Shown one piece after another: positions 1-7,759 of a stretch of 19,867 nucleotides of DNA. Each line of letters opens with the position of its first letter. Within the stretch, counting starts at the first letter, position 1. Where the stretch lies: the NCBI GenBank assembly GCA_003646585.1, contig QMLA01000001.1, positions 1-19,867 of the forward strand, in the 5' to 3' direction. Source of the stretch: Deltaproteobacteria bacterium. GTDB taxonomy: Bacteria; Desulfobacterota; B13-G15. Below the pieces are notes generated by a model. It ran no database searches and was not told the DNA's origin. It saw only the letters and a list, made by a program, of their open reading frames with translations. Both the position numbers and the translations under genes were made by a program.

Positions 1-1
1 C

Positions 2-100
2 AACTTCGAAACCACCGTGATCTTCACCGCTGGCATTGCGGTGATCATGCTCCTTGGAGGCCTCGGGGTTGGGAGAACGCTGGGAAGATCTGATAATTGA
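2..100 (+). CDS. C-terminal tail of an MbhE/MrpA-C-like antiporter subunit (5' end outside window)
   Basis: An open frame enters from the left edge and ends at TGA 98-100, giving 32 visible residues. They are hydrophobic (NFETTVIFTAGIAVIMLLGG, then a short polar tail GRTLGRSDN). The pattern of an asparagine/threonine-rich lead-in, a TVIFTAG segment and a single transmembrane helix matches the end of the small MbhE-like or MrpA C-terminal domain that precedes MrpB in Mrp and Mbh operons. Its place directly before mrpB supports this; the sequence alone is too short to prove it. The frame overlaps the preferred mrpB start by 32 bases. The upstream part, which would show whether this is a split MrpA or a separate subunit, is not in the window. 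Confidence 0.6.
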   Translation, partial: NFETTVIFTAGIAVIMLLGGLGVGRTLGRSDN

Positions 101-527
101 GACGATCTCGCGGATCCTCATACCCTTCCTGCAGCTTTACTCCCTTTATGTGTTGGCCCACGGCCATTCGAGCCCGGGAGGGGGATTTCAGGGGGGCTGC
201 ATCTTTTCGGGTTCCCTGATCCTCATGATGATCGTCTTTGGGCGCGAGGAACTGAGGAGGCGCCTCCCCGACAGACCCCTCTTTTTGCTCTGTGCCTTGG
301 GGGTAGGGATCTTCTTCGCGGGCACTGGAGCCCTGTGCATGGCCTTCGGGGGCGAATTCCTCAACTACGGATTCCTCGACGCGATCCTTCCTCGCGGTCC
401 TGTGATGGCCCGTTATTATGGCATGGCCATCGTCGAGACCGGGGTCCAGATCACGGTGATGGCCGTGATGGTCTCGATCTTTTTGAAACTGCTAGTGGGG
501 GAGGAGGGTTGTTCCAGCAATTGCTGA
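69..527 (+). CDS. mrpB: MrpB/MnhB-family Na+/H+ antiporter subunit
   Basis: Integral membrane subunit of an Mrp/Mbh-type cation/proton antiporter module, about 152 residues. The family signature is clear: a first helix followed by HGHSSPGGGFQGG, the glycine-rich loop typical of MnhB/MrpB. About four transmembrane helices follow: the post-signature helix, LFLLCALGVGIFFAGTGALCM, a short re-entrant region around FLDAILP, and the C-terminal GVQITVMAVMVSIFLKLL. I chose TTG at 69 because GGAGG at 56-60 lies 8 bases before it; the longer TTG start at 54 overlaps that ribosome-binding site. It lies inside the end of the preceding subunit and runs into mrpC, so the operon is translationally coupled. 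In Mrp complexes this subunit is structural and takes part in the ion path; it has no known activity alone. Confidence 0.85.
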   Translation: MGERWEDLIIETISRILIPFLQLYSLYVLAHGHSSPGGGFQGGCIFSGSLILMMIVFGREELRRRLPDRPLFLLCALGVGIFFAGTGALCMAFGGEFLNYGFLDAILPRGPVMARYYGMAIVETGVQITVMAVMVSIFLKLLVGEEGCSSNC

Positions 528-895
528 GCCACTATAACTACTGGTTCTACGCCCTTATGCTGGTCCTTGGCCTCTACGGGATGATCTCCAAGGGAAACCT
601 GGTAAAGAAGCTTGTGGCCATGAACATCTTCCAATGGGCTATAATCTTCTTCTTCCTCTCCATAGGGGCCAAGCGCGGAGGGGACATCCCGATCCTGCCC
701 GAACACGGCCATATGGAGGTCACGGCGAGGGCCTCCGAATTCGTCAATCCCCTGCCCCATGTCCTCATGCTCACGGCCATCGTGGTTGGCGTGGCCACAA
801 CGGGCATAGCCCTCGCCCTCATCCTGCGAATCTATCGCAGGTGGGGGTCCCTGGAGGAGGACGAGATCATCGGGAGACTGAAGGAAAATGGGTGA
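521..895 (+). CDS. mrpC: MrpC/NuoK-like antiporter subunit
   Basis: Small NuoK-like membrane protein of about 124 residues with three transmembrane helices: YWFYALMLVLGLYGMI, then the conserved NLVKKLVAMNIFQWAIIFFFLSIG, and VLMLTAIVVGVATTGIALALIL. The N-L-x-K-K-x-x-x-x-N-I-F-Q pattern and the TAIVVGVATT motif are those of MrpC/MnhC and MbhG. A periplasmic or cytoplasmic loop (GAKRGGDIPILPEHGH) between helices 2 and 3 is typical of the Mrp version. The start is uncertain: TTG 521 overlaps the mrpB stop by 7 bases but is 13 bases from the GGAGG at 503-507, while TTG 509 is only 1 base from it. The gene overlaps the next one by 8 bases. Confidence 0.82.
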   Translation: MLSHYNYWFYALMLVLGLYGMISKGNLVKKLVAMNIFQWAIIFFFLSIGAKRGGDIPILPEHGHMEVTARASEFVNPLPHVLMLTAIVVGVATTGIALALILRIYRRWGSLEEDEIIGRLKENG

Positions 896-2351
896 GCAAC
901 TCCCGGCCCTGATCGTGGCAACTCCCCTGCTCTTCTCCTTTGCCATTTATCTGGCGGGCCTCTGGAGGAGACGCCTCTGTTATCCGCTGTTTCTGACCTC
1001 TCTGGCATTAAGTGCCATCTTCTCCCTCTGGCTCTTCTTCAGGGTGATGATCTTTGGCCCCATCAGTTATCCGATAGGGGGATGGGAACCCCCTTGGGGT
1101 ATCGAATACAGGGTGGATCACCTCTCGGCCTTGATCATCGCTTCGGTGGCGACGGTGGCCCTCCTGGTGGGTCTCTCCTTCAGAGGGAGGGTGGAGGGGG
1201 AGACTGAGCCCTCCAGGTGGTCCCAGATCTACGCCCTTTTCTCCTTACAGCTTTGCGGATTGCTGGGCATGACGGTCACAGGCGATGTATTCAACCTCTA
1301 CGTGCTTTTGGAAATCGCTTCCTTTTCGGCATATGCCATCATCGCCATGGGAGAAAGGGGGGCTGAGTTCTTCGCCTTCCGGTACCTCATCTTCGGGACA
1401 ATAGGGGCCTGTTGCTACCTGCTGGGAGTGGGACACCTCTATATTCTCACCGGATCCCTCAACATGGCCGACCTCTCGAGGTTGCTTCCTCCACTTTATC
1501 CCTCACGGGCCCTCCTGGTCGGTTTTGCCCTGTTGGTGCTGGGGATTGGGATCAAGATGGCCGCTTTTCCCTTACACACCTGGCTTCCCGATGCCTACAC
1601 CGAAGCTCCTTCTTCAGCAAGTGCCTTCCTGGCCCCCCTCTCCACAAAGGTCGCATCCTACGTGTTCCTCAGGATCCTCACGGGGATCTTCAGTCCCCAT
1701 TTCTCCCTCACATCCCTCGGTGATGCCATGGGATGGGTGGCCCTCGCAGGGGCCATCTTCGCCTCGCTCATGGCCCTAGCCCAGCAACGGCTCCGGAGGG
1801 TGCTGTGTTACCTCATAGTTTCCGAAATCTCCTTTCTCCTCATGGGTGTGGCCTCAAGGACCGCCGATGGCCTAAGGGGAGCGGTGCTCCATTTGGTGAA
1901 CGATATGTTCATGATGGGCTGTCTTTTTACGGGAGCTTGTGCAATTCTTCACCAGCTGGGAAGGGAAGAACTTGTAGCCCTCAAAGGGCTTTGCCGCAAG
2001 ATGCCCCTTACATCTGCGGCCCTGCTCCTCGGCGGGCTTTCGATAATAGGAACTCCTCCTCTTTGCGGATTCTTCAGCAAGTGGTACCTGGTCCTGGGGG
2101 CGATCGAGGCGAGGATGTGGCACATCGTCATCGGACTGCTTGTGGGAAGCCTCCTCAACACCATCGTGATCTTCAGGATCCTGGAGAAGGTTTACCTTGG
2201 CGCTGGGCACCAGCACGGGAGGTTGTATTGGGATGGCTTGCCGAAGGGGATGGTTATGGGGCTTGTGATCTTTTCGCTCTCGCTTATCCTTTTGGGCGTC
2301 TTCGCCTCGGAAATAGTGGCAAAGGCGATAGATCCCTGGATACCCCTTTGA
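888..2351 (+). CDS. Antiporter-like proton/cation-translocating subunit, NuoN/MrpD family (pump 1)
   Basis: Polytopic membrane protein of 487 residues, about 14 predicted helices, of the ND2/ND4/ND5 (proton_antipo_M) family. The ion-path residues are all present: Glu142 in the TM5 motif LYVLLEIAS, Lys223 in TM7 (GIKMAAFPLHTWLPDA), Lys254 in TM8 (STKVASYVFLR) and Lys398 in TM12 (CGFFSKWYL). The LPDAYTEAPSSASAFLAPLSTK stretch is the broken-helix signature of the family. It therefore should be a functional translocation channel. ATG 888 overlaps the mrpC stop by 8 bases, with a weak AAGGA 2 bases ahead and GGGAG 11 bases ahead. The paralogue 10 bases downstream and a third one follow in the same operon. 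Assignment as MrpD or as a NuoN/MbhH-type subunit cannot be settled by eye. Confidence 0.85.
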   Translation: MGEQLPALIVATPLLFSFAIYLAGLWRRRLCYPLFLTSLALSAIFSLWLFFRVMIFGPISYPIGGWEPPWGIEYRVDHLSALIIASVATVALLVGLSFRGRVEGETEPSRWSQIYALFSLQLCGLLGMTVTGDVFNLYVLLEIASFSAYAIIAMGERGAEFFAFRYLIFGTIGACCYLLGVGHLYILTGSLNMADLSRLLPPLYPSRALLVGFALLVLGIGIKMAAFPLHTWLPDAYTEAPSSASAFLAPLSTKVASYVFLRILTGIFSPHFSLTSLGDAMGWVALAGAIFASLMALAQQRLRRVLCYLIVSEISFLLMGVASRTADGLRGAVLHLVNDMFMMGCLFTGACAILHQLGREELVALKGLCRKMPLTSAALLLGGLSIIGTPPLCGFFSKWYLVLGAIEARMWHIVIGLLVGSLLNTIVIFRILEKVYLGAGHQHGRLYWDGLPKGMVMGLVIFSLSLILLGVFASEIVAKAIDPWIPL

Positions 2352-2361
2352 GGAGCCTTTG

Positions 2362-3849
2362 ATGGTCCGTGAATCCCTGCTTCCCCTCTTCGAGGTCCTC
2401 CTTCCCCTCTCAGGGGCTATGGGAATCCTCATATTCGGCGAGAGATGGAGGAACCTGCGGGAGGCAACCACCATCGCTGCCTCTATCCTCACGTTTCTAG
2501 GGGCCTTGATGATGCTTGAACCCGTAATGGAGGGAATAAACCTCAGGAGCGAGATCTTCGTGGCCCTGCCCGGCATAAGCTTCCTGCTCAAGGTCGACAT
2601 GATGGGGATGGTATTCCTGCTGCTCACTTCGAGCCTCTGGGTGGTCATCTCGATCTACTCCATCGGTCACATGAGGTCCCTTTGCGAACACGCCCAAACC
2701 AGGTTCTACCTCTGCTTCGCCATGGCCATCTTTGGGGCCGTGGGGGTAGCCTTATCGGGGAACCTGCTCAGCCTTTTTGTCTTTTACGAGATCCTCACGG
2801 TTTCGACCTTCCCCTTGGTCGCCCATCACGAGGATGAAGAGGCCATCCTGGCGGGGAGGAAATATCTGGCTTATTTGCTCGGCGGTGCCTCCCTGGCCTT
2901 TTTTGCCATCCTTTACGGCTGGGAGTCCTTCGGGCGGATGGAGTTTGCCCCTTCGGGTTTCATACCCCTTGGATCCCCCAAGGGGGTGCTTCTGGTTCTG
3001 CTTTTGGCCTTCATCCTGGGGTTTGGCTCCAAGGCCGCCTTGATGCCCCTGCACGAATGGCTGCCCTCTGCCATGGTCGCTCCTACCCCTGTTAGTGCGC
3101 TGTTACATGCTGTGGCTGTGGTGAAAGCAGGGGTGTTCACCTGCCTGAGGGTTCTGCTTTTCGTCTTTGGACCAGAGGTCCTCTCCTCGATGGGAGTATC
3201 GCTGGGATTCGGGATCTTTGTGGCCTTCACCGTGATAGTGGCAAACCTCTTGGCCCTGAGGGAGGATCATTTGAAGAGGCGACTGGCTTTCTCCACCATC
3301 AACAACCTCTCGGTCATCCTGTTGGGAGGGTTTCTGCTTTCTGAAAGTGGCATACGGGGGGCGGTCCTTCACATCCCCTTTCACGGTTTGATGAAGATCA
3401 CGCTGTTCATGTGTGCGGGGACCATTTACGTTCAAACGGGAAAGGAGTACGTAAGCGAACTGGACGGCATAGGGCATCGAATGCCCTTGACCATGGGGGC
3501 CTTTGCCCTCTGCGCACTGGGCCTGTGCGGAATACCTCCCATATGCGGTTTTCTGAGCAAGTGGTTCCTGTGTCTTGGGGCCCTTGAAGTTAAGCAATGG
3601 GTCTTCCTGATGGTATTCCTCCTGAGTTCCTTCCTTGATGCGGCTTACTTCCTTCCCATCGTCTATAGGGCTTTTTTCTGTCCCGGGAAGGACCTCGGAG
3701 GGATCCGGGAGGCCCCTCCGATCATGGCCTTACCCCTTGTGGCCACAGCCATAGGATCCGTCCTCCTTGGCATCTTTCCCAACCTGCTGTTTCACTTCTG
3801 GGACCTCGCCCAAGGGGTGGCGATGCTGGTGATGGGAGGTGGGATGTGA
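2362..3849 (+). CDS. Antiporter-like proton/cation-translocating subunit, NuoM/MrpD family (pump 2)
   Basis: A 495-residue paralogue of the preceding pump. The essential charges are in place: Glu143 (LFVFYEILTVST), Lys224 (FGSKAALMPLHEWLPSA), Lys255 (AVVKAGVFTCLR) and Lys400 (CGFLSKWFL). The PLHEWLPSAMVAPTPVSALLHA segment is more like NuoM and NuoN-type subunits than pump 1. I start at ATG 2362, 6 bases after AGGAG at 2351-2355; an adjacent TTG at 2359 would only add one residue. A GGGAGG at 3834-3839 inside its last codons serves the next gene, whose GTG start overlaps the stop by 4 bases. Role: one ion channel of the Mrp/Mbh-like module; whether it carries H+ or Na+ cannot be read from sequence. 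Confidence 0.85.
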   Translation: MVRESLLPLFEVLLPLSGAMGILIFGERWRNLREATTIAASILTFLGALMMLEPVMEGINLRSEIFVALPGISFLLKVDMMGMVFLLLTSSLWVVISIYSIGHMRSLCEHAQTRFYLCFAMAIFGAVGVALSGNLLSLFVFYEILTVSTFPLVAHHEDEEAILAGRKYLAYLLGGASLAFFAILYGWESFGRMEFAPSGFIPLGSPKGVLLVLLLAFILGFGSKAALMPLHEWLPSAMVAPTPVSALLHAVAVVKAGVFTCLRVLLFVFGPEVLSSMGVSLGFGIFVAFTVIVANLLALREDHLKRRLAFSTINNLSVILLGGFLLSESGIRGAVLHIPFHGLMKITLFMCAGTIYVQTGKEYVSELDGIGHRMPLTMGAFALCALGLCGIPPICGFLSKWFLCLGALEVKQWVFLMVFLLSSFLDAAYFLPIVYRAFFCPGKDLGGIREAPPIMALPLVATAIGSVLLGIFPNLLFHFWDLAQGVAMLVMGGGM

Positions 3850-4052
3850 GGGTGATCCTTCTGATCTTGGTCTTCGTCTTTGGCCTCATGGGGATGCTTG
3901 CTCCCCATGGGCATCCCGAATTTTCCTGGCAAAAGCTCCCCATCTTCGATCTGGTGTTTGGCCTTCTGGGCTGTGCGCTGCTGATCCTCTTCTCGGAGGC
4001 ATTGGGGAAGTACTTTCTCTTCCGCAGGGAGGACTACTATGACGAACCTTAG
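3846..4052 (+). CDS. Unrecognised 68-residue two-helix membrane protein inside the antiporter operon
   Basis: I do not recognise this protein. It has 68 residues and two hydrophobic helices: VILLILVFVFGLMGMLA and DLVFGLLGCALLILFSEALG, joined by a short polar loop with HGHPEFSWQK, and a charged tail ending RREDYYDEP. The short helical hairpin suggests a structural or assembly subunit bound to the pumps. It is very likely a real gene: GTG 3846 overlaps the stop of pump 2 by 4 bases, GGGAGG sits 6 bases upstream, and its end overlaps the start of pump 3 by 14 bases. It does not resemble MrpE, MrpF or MrpG as I know them. The sharp Arg-Arg-Glu-Asp-Tyr-Tyr tail after TM2 predicts a cytoplasmic C-terminus by the positive-inside rule. 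Confidence 0.72.
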   Translation: MRVILLILVFVFGLMGMLAPHGHPEFSWQKLPIFDLVFGLLGCALLILFSEALGKYFLFRREDYYDEP

Positions 4053-5769
4053 TGTGCCTCCCGCCTTCTGGTTCTTCGCCGGTGCGGTGGCGATGCTTGT
4101 TATGCCCAAGAGGGGGCGGCCCCTCCTGAGGTTGGCCATTCCCCCTCTGGCCCTCCTGTCCCTCATGGGACTTCCCGAGGGCAGGCATTTGCAGTTTGAG
4201 CTCCTCGGCTTTGAGCTCTGTCTGGGGCAGGTCGATAAACTCAGCGCCGTTTTCGGATACGTCTTCATCATCATCGCTTTCGCGGGCCTGCTTTACAGCC
4301 TTCATGTGAGGGATGATTCGGAACATTTCTGGGCCATGCTCTATGCCGGATCCGCCATAGGCGCGGTTTTCTCAGGGGACCTCATATCCTTTTACCTCTT
4401 CTGGGAGCTCATGGCCATCTCCTCGGTCTTTCTGATTTGGTCCCACAGGACCCCTCAGGCCATAGCCGCGGGGTTCAGGTATCTGCTGGTCCACCTGTTT
4501 GGAGGGGCACTTCTTTTGGCCGGAATCCTCCTCTGGGTACACCAGAAGGGGACCATTGAGTTCTCCGGACCCCTGGGGGGTGGTGGAGCGAGGTGGTTGA
4601 TCCTTGTGAGCTTCATGCTGAATGCGGCTGTGCCACCCCTTCATCCCTGGCTTCCCGACGCATACCCTGAAGCAAGTCCCACAGGGGCCATCTACCTCAC
4701 CGCCTACACCACAAAGGCCAGCGTTTACGCCCTCTTGAGGGCCTTCCCGGGAGAGGGGATCCTGATGTGGCTTGGAGCGATCATGGCCCTCTATGGGGTA
4801 ATCTGGGCGATCCTTCAGAACGACATAAGGCGCCTGTTGGCCTATCACATAGTAAGCCAGGTGGGATACATGGTCTGCGGGGTTGGCATAGGGACGGCGC
4901 TGTCCATGAGTGGATCGGCTGCCCATGCCTTCACCCACATCCTCTATAAGGCCCTCCTGTTCATGGGAACGGGTGCCCTCATCCATGCTACAGGCATGCG
5001 GAAGATGACCCAATTTCAGGGAAGGGGACTCTTCAGGCTGTTACCGGAGGCCTTCCTCTTTTACATGATCGGGGCCTTCTCCATCTCCTCGGTTCCCCTC
5101 TTCAGCGGTTACATCAGCAAACCGATGATCCTTGAGGCTGCCCTCCATGAGGACCAAGAGGTGGTCTATTTCCTGCTGCACCTCGCTTCCATCGGCACCT
5201 GGCTGTGTACGGCCTTCAAGCTCCCTTACTATACCTGGTTTGGCGAAAAAACCCCCAGAGGAACCCTGCGAATCGATCCCCTTCCCCTCAGCATGAAACT
5301 CGGCATGGCCTTTCTGAGCTCCCTCTGCGTGCTGCTGGGGATCTACCCCTCCCTGCTTTACAGGCTCCTCCCCTACCCCTTTGAGTTTTCCCCATACAGC
5401 GCCAGACACCTAATCGATACCCTGCAGATGCTTTCGGCCTCAGCCCTATCGGTATGGCTGCTCCTTGGAATCCTCAAACCCCATGAGGGGATCACCCTGG
5501 ACACGGATTGGCTCTACCGCAAAGGAGCGAGGGAATTCGTGGCCTTCTGCGGATGGCTCTACGATCTGAGGCACCAAATCCAGGGCAGGATGAGGACCCT
5601 TGTTAAGGCCCTAGTGCTTCTGAGCTCGAATCCCCTTGAGATCCCAAGGCTCCTTAAGGGGGTAGCCCCGAGACCCTATGACCCGGACCGCCATAGATTA
5701 CCGGTCGGAATTGGGGTCCTGCTTTCTGTGCTCTCCTTCTTTTTGCTTTCTTTGGTCCTCTTCCTCTGA
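4039..5769 (+). CDS. Large antiporter-like subunit, NuoL/MrpA-N/MrpD family (pump 3), with C-terminal lateral-helix-like extension
   Basis: Membrane protein of 576 residues, the longest of the three pumps. It keeps Glu123 (LFWELMAIS), Lys226 (TTKASVYALLR), Lys304 (HILYKALLFMG) and Lys361 (SGYISKPM), but the TM7 lysine is replaced by Asn195 in FMLNAAVPPLHPWLPDAYPE. From memory this N-A-A-x-P-P-L-H pattern belongs to a subfamily often annotated Na+/H+ antiporter subunit D, so it may be ancestral rather than a mutation. After the last core helix comes a soluble/amphipathic stretch (DTDWLYRKGAREFV) of about 80 residues, then a final helix near 555-576; this resembles the lateral helix arm of NuoL in miniature. 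ATG 4039 has AGGGAGG 6 bases upstream and overlaps the small gene by 14 bases. It ends the operon, 2 bases short of a convergent gene. Confidence 0.83.
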   Translation: MTNLSVPPAFWFFAGAVAMLVMPKRGRPLLRLAIPPLALLSLMGLPEGRHLQFELLGFELCLGQVDKLSAVFGYVFIIIAFAGLLYSLHVRDDSEHFWAMLYAGSAIGAVFSGDLISFYLFWELMAISSVFLIWSHRTPQAIAAGFRYLLVHLFGGALLLAGILLWVHQKGTIEFSGPLGGGGARWLILVSFMLNAAVPPLHPWLPDAYPEASPTGAIYLTAYTTKASVYALLRAFPGEGILMWLGAIMALYGVIWAILQNDIRRLLAYHIVSQVGYMVCGVGIGTALSMSGSAAHAFTHILYKALLFMGTGALIHATGMRKMTQFQGRGLFRLLPEAFLFYMIGAFSISSVPLFSGYISKPMILEAALHEDQEVVYFLLHLASIGTWLCTAFKLPYYTWFGEKTPRGTLRIDPLPLSMKLGMAFLSSLCVLLGIYPSLLYRLLPYPFEFSPYSARHLIDTLQMLSASALSVWLLLGILKPHEGITLDTDWLYRKGAREFVAFCGWLYDLRHQIQGRMRTLVKALVLLSSNPLEIPRLLKGVAPRPYDPDRHRLPVGIGVLLSVLSFFLLSLVLFL

Positions 5770-5771
5770 AC

Positions 5772-7037
5772 TCAGATCCGCCTGCTCATGCAGTATTCCC
5801 TTAAGCGATTCAACCCCGTGAAGAATTCCCTCATCATCCCGCTGACCACGTACATCCCCCTTCGGGTGACCCTGAAGCCCCCTTGGGTGGCCTCAATTGT
5901 CCCGAGAAGCCTCAACACCAGCAGTTCGATCCCGAGCTCCTCTTCGGGATCCCTCCCAAAGAGCTCCCTGTGGACTTCCCTCCTCAGGCTCATGCCGAAA
6001 AACTGCGTCAAAAGGTGGTAATGTAAAAGCTCCTTGCGGGTGAGTCTTTTGGACATGGCTATGGGGAATTGCCCCGAGTTGACCCTCTGCAAATAATTGG
6101 TCAAATCGAAGTAATTCGCGTAAAACACCCCTCCATAAAGTCCAACGGAACCGCTCCCTATGGCAATGTATTCCGGATACTCGATTATGTACTCGTCGAT
6201 CATGTGATCCCCGCGGGAAAAGCACCATACCGTTGAAGGGACATAACCATCCTGCATCATCTCATCGAGGATCATGCGGTAGAAGACCCTCTCTCTGCCG
6301 TGGTCTATCTTGGAGAAGCGCCGCTCTATGGCCTTATGCTTGCGAGGGGCAGGCATGAGGGGATAGAAGGTCACCTGGTCCACTCCGAGCTCCTTCACAA
6401 TGCGGATGTCCTCCTTGAGGTCCTCGGGCTTTTGGGTTGGGAAATTGTAGAGGAGATCTATGTTGAAGGTGTCAAAGACCCCCTGGGCGAGCTTTATCTT
6501 CTCAATGGCCTCAAGCCCGTTGTGCGAAAACCGCCCCATCGCCCTCAGCATCCTGTCGTCGAAGCTCTGGACACCCATGGATAGCCTTCTCACCCCAAGG
6601 TCCTTCAACAACCTCACGTTCTCAGGGGTGATGTCCCTCGGGTTGGTCTCAAGGGATATCTCATCGATGGGTTGTCTGAGTCTCAGGTATTCCAAAAAAG
6701 AGCTGAGTTCATCCATCATGACCGTAGGGGTTCCTCCTCCCAGGTAAACGCTTCTGAAGGAAAACCCCCTGTCGATGTAAAGATCCAGTTCCTTCCTCAG
6801 TCCCTTGAAGTACTCCCTGGCGAGTTCCTCATCCAGGGGATAACGGTTAAAGGAACAGTAGGCGCAGAGTTGCCTGCAGAAAGGGATATGCACATAAAGG
6901 GCTACCTTCTTACCAAGAGGCCCCTTGGAAAGGAATCCCCTTTCAATGCCCCTCTTCAACTCCAGGAACTTCCTCCCCTCTAACCTCACGAATCGAATGA
7001 GCATTGCCTCGCCCAAACTTCGGAGGGCTTCCCTCAT
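5772..7037 (-). CDS. Radical SAM enzyme of the HemN/HemW coproporphyrinogen oxidase-like family
   Basis: Cytoplasmic 4Fe-4S radical SAM protein of about 421 residues. The cluster motif is Cys54-x3-Cys58-x2-Cys61 (HIPFCRQLCAYCSF), followed by GGGTP at 100-104, the ETNP motif at 130-133 and GVQSF at 155-159, the order seen in HemN, HemW and HutW/ChuW proteins. The fourth cysteine that HemN has after CxxC is absent (Ser-Phe), which fits HemW-type members. The C-terminal third (about 315-421) looks like the HemN C-terminal helical domain. Possible roles are oxygen-independent heme synthesis, heme insertion (HemW) or heme breakdown (HutW); I cannot choose. Start: ATG 7035-7037, which overlaps the thyX stop as ATGA and has GAGGTGGGG upstream. 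A frame reading 58 residues further is only thyX read in another frame. Confidence 0.82.
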   Translation of the reverse strand: MREALRSLGEAMLIRFVRLEGRKFLELKRGIERGFLSKGPLGKKVALYVHIPFCRQLCAYCSFNRYPLDEELAREYFKGLRKELDLYIDRGFSFRSVYLGGGTPTVMMDELSSFLEYLRLRQPIDEISLETNPRDITPENVRLLKDLGVRRLSMGVQSFDDRMLRAMGRFSHNGLEAIEKIKLAQGVFDTFNIDLLYNFPTQKPEDLKEDIRIVKELGVDQVTFYPLMPAPRKHKAIERRFSKIDHGRERVFYRMILDEMMQDGYVPSTVWCFSRGDHMIDEYIIEYPEYIAIGSGSVGLYGGVFYANYFDLTNYLQRVNSGQFPIAMSKRLTRKELLHYHLLTQFFGMSLRREVHRELFGRDPEEELGIELLVLRLLGTIEATQGGFRVTRRGMYVVSGMMREFFTGLNRLREYCMSRRI

Positions 7038-7750
7038 AACCCCACCTCTTCCCTTCTGGGATAACGGCCACATCCCTTTTCGCCCTCGGGACAGTAACCC
7101 AGGGCCTCGCACTTGGGACCCGCCTTCCGGAAGACGCAGGGAAGGACCCGCCTGCAGATCTCGAGCATCTTCCAGGCCAGCGCCCTTATCTCCCATTGAG
7201 CCCTTGAGCAACAGCGCTGCCCGAAAAAGTGTAGGAGCTCCCTGCAGTTCATGGTCACCACGATTTTGGTCTCAACGGCCTGGGGAAGGAGGAACCGGAC
7301 GTCCTCCATTGCCCTCTCCCCTTCCACTCCCCTCTGGGAGAGCAGGGTCATGAGCCTGCGGTACGCCTTCCGTATTTCCCCCATGATCCTCTCAAACTCC
7401 TCCTTGGCCTGGGGATCCTGGGCTATGGAAGGGGGAATGATATAGCGGAAGTTGCTCATATCGACATAACGCTGGCTCTGTTGGGAATAGGAAGCGATTC
7501 TGTGCCTGACGAGCTGATGGGAGCAGACCCTGGATATCCCTTCGATGGCAAAGGTGAACTTCACGTGTTCGAGGGGACTCAGGTGTCCCCGGGAAATCAT
7601 CGCGGCAATGAAGTCCTCCTTCTGTTCGTCAGGGGGTTCGGGCAGCTCGGGGGCGAAGGAAGAGGAATAACATTGCCTGTAGCTCCTCCACAGGAGGGCT
7701 AGGGGGTTATCCGAGACATCCAGGAGCACGACCCTCAATTTGACTTCCAC
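7034..7750 (-). CDS. thyX: Flavin-dependent thymidylate synthase ThyX
   Basis: Makes dTMP from dUMP with FAD, NADPH and methylene-tetrahydrofolate, the alternative to ThyA. The defining ThyX motif RHR-x7-S is at Arg82-Ser92 (RHRIASYSQQS), and the helices around it fit the family. At 238 residues it is at the long end because of a C-terminal tail with four spaced cysteines (Cys205, 214, 220, 227; core GYCPEGEKGCG). From memory a similar GPxC...CPEG...C tail occurs in several anaerobe ThyX proteins; its function is unknown to me. GTG 7748-7750 is the start. A strong Shine-Dalgarno (GGGAGGTGAT, 7763-7772) sits 16 bases before it, unusually far. It is first in a two-gene minus-strand unit with the HemN/HemW-like gene. 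Confidence 0.93.
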   Translation of the reverse strand: MEVKLRVVLLDVSDNPLALLWRSYRQCYSSSFAPELPEPPDEQKEDFIAAMISRGHLSPLEHVKFTFAIEGISRVCSHQLVRHRIASYSQQSQRYVDMSNFRYIIPPSIAQDPQAKEEFERIMGEIRKAYRRLMTLLSQRGVEGERAMEDVRFLLPQAVETKIVVTMNCRELLHFFGQRCCSRAQWEIRALAWKMLEICRRVLPCVFRKAGPKCEALGYCPEGEKGCGRYPRREEVGL

Positions 7751-7759
7751 TGTAGTGGT

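Noticed and set aside
7038..7211. 58-residue N-terminal extension of the HemN/HemW-like protein
   Set aside because: It is the thyX 3' end read in another frame, of low-complexity Gly/Arg/Pro composition; the ATGA overlap and GAGGTGGGG support the inner ATG.
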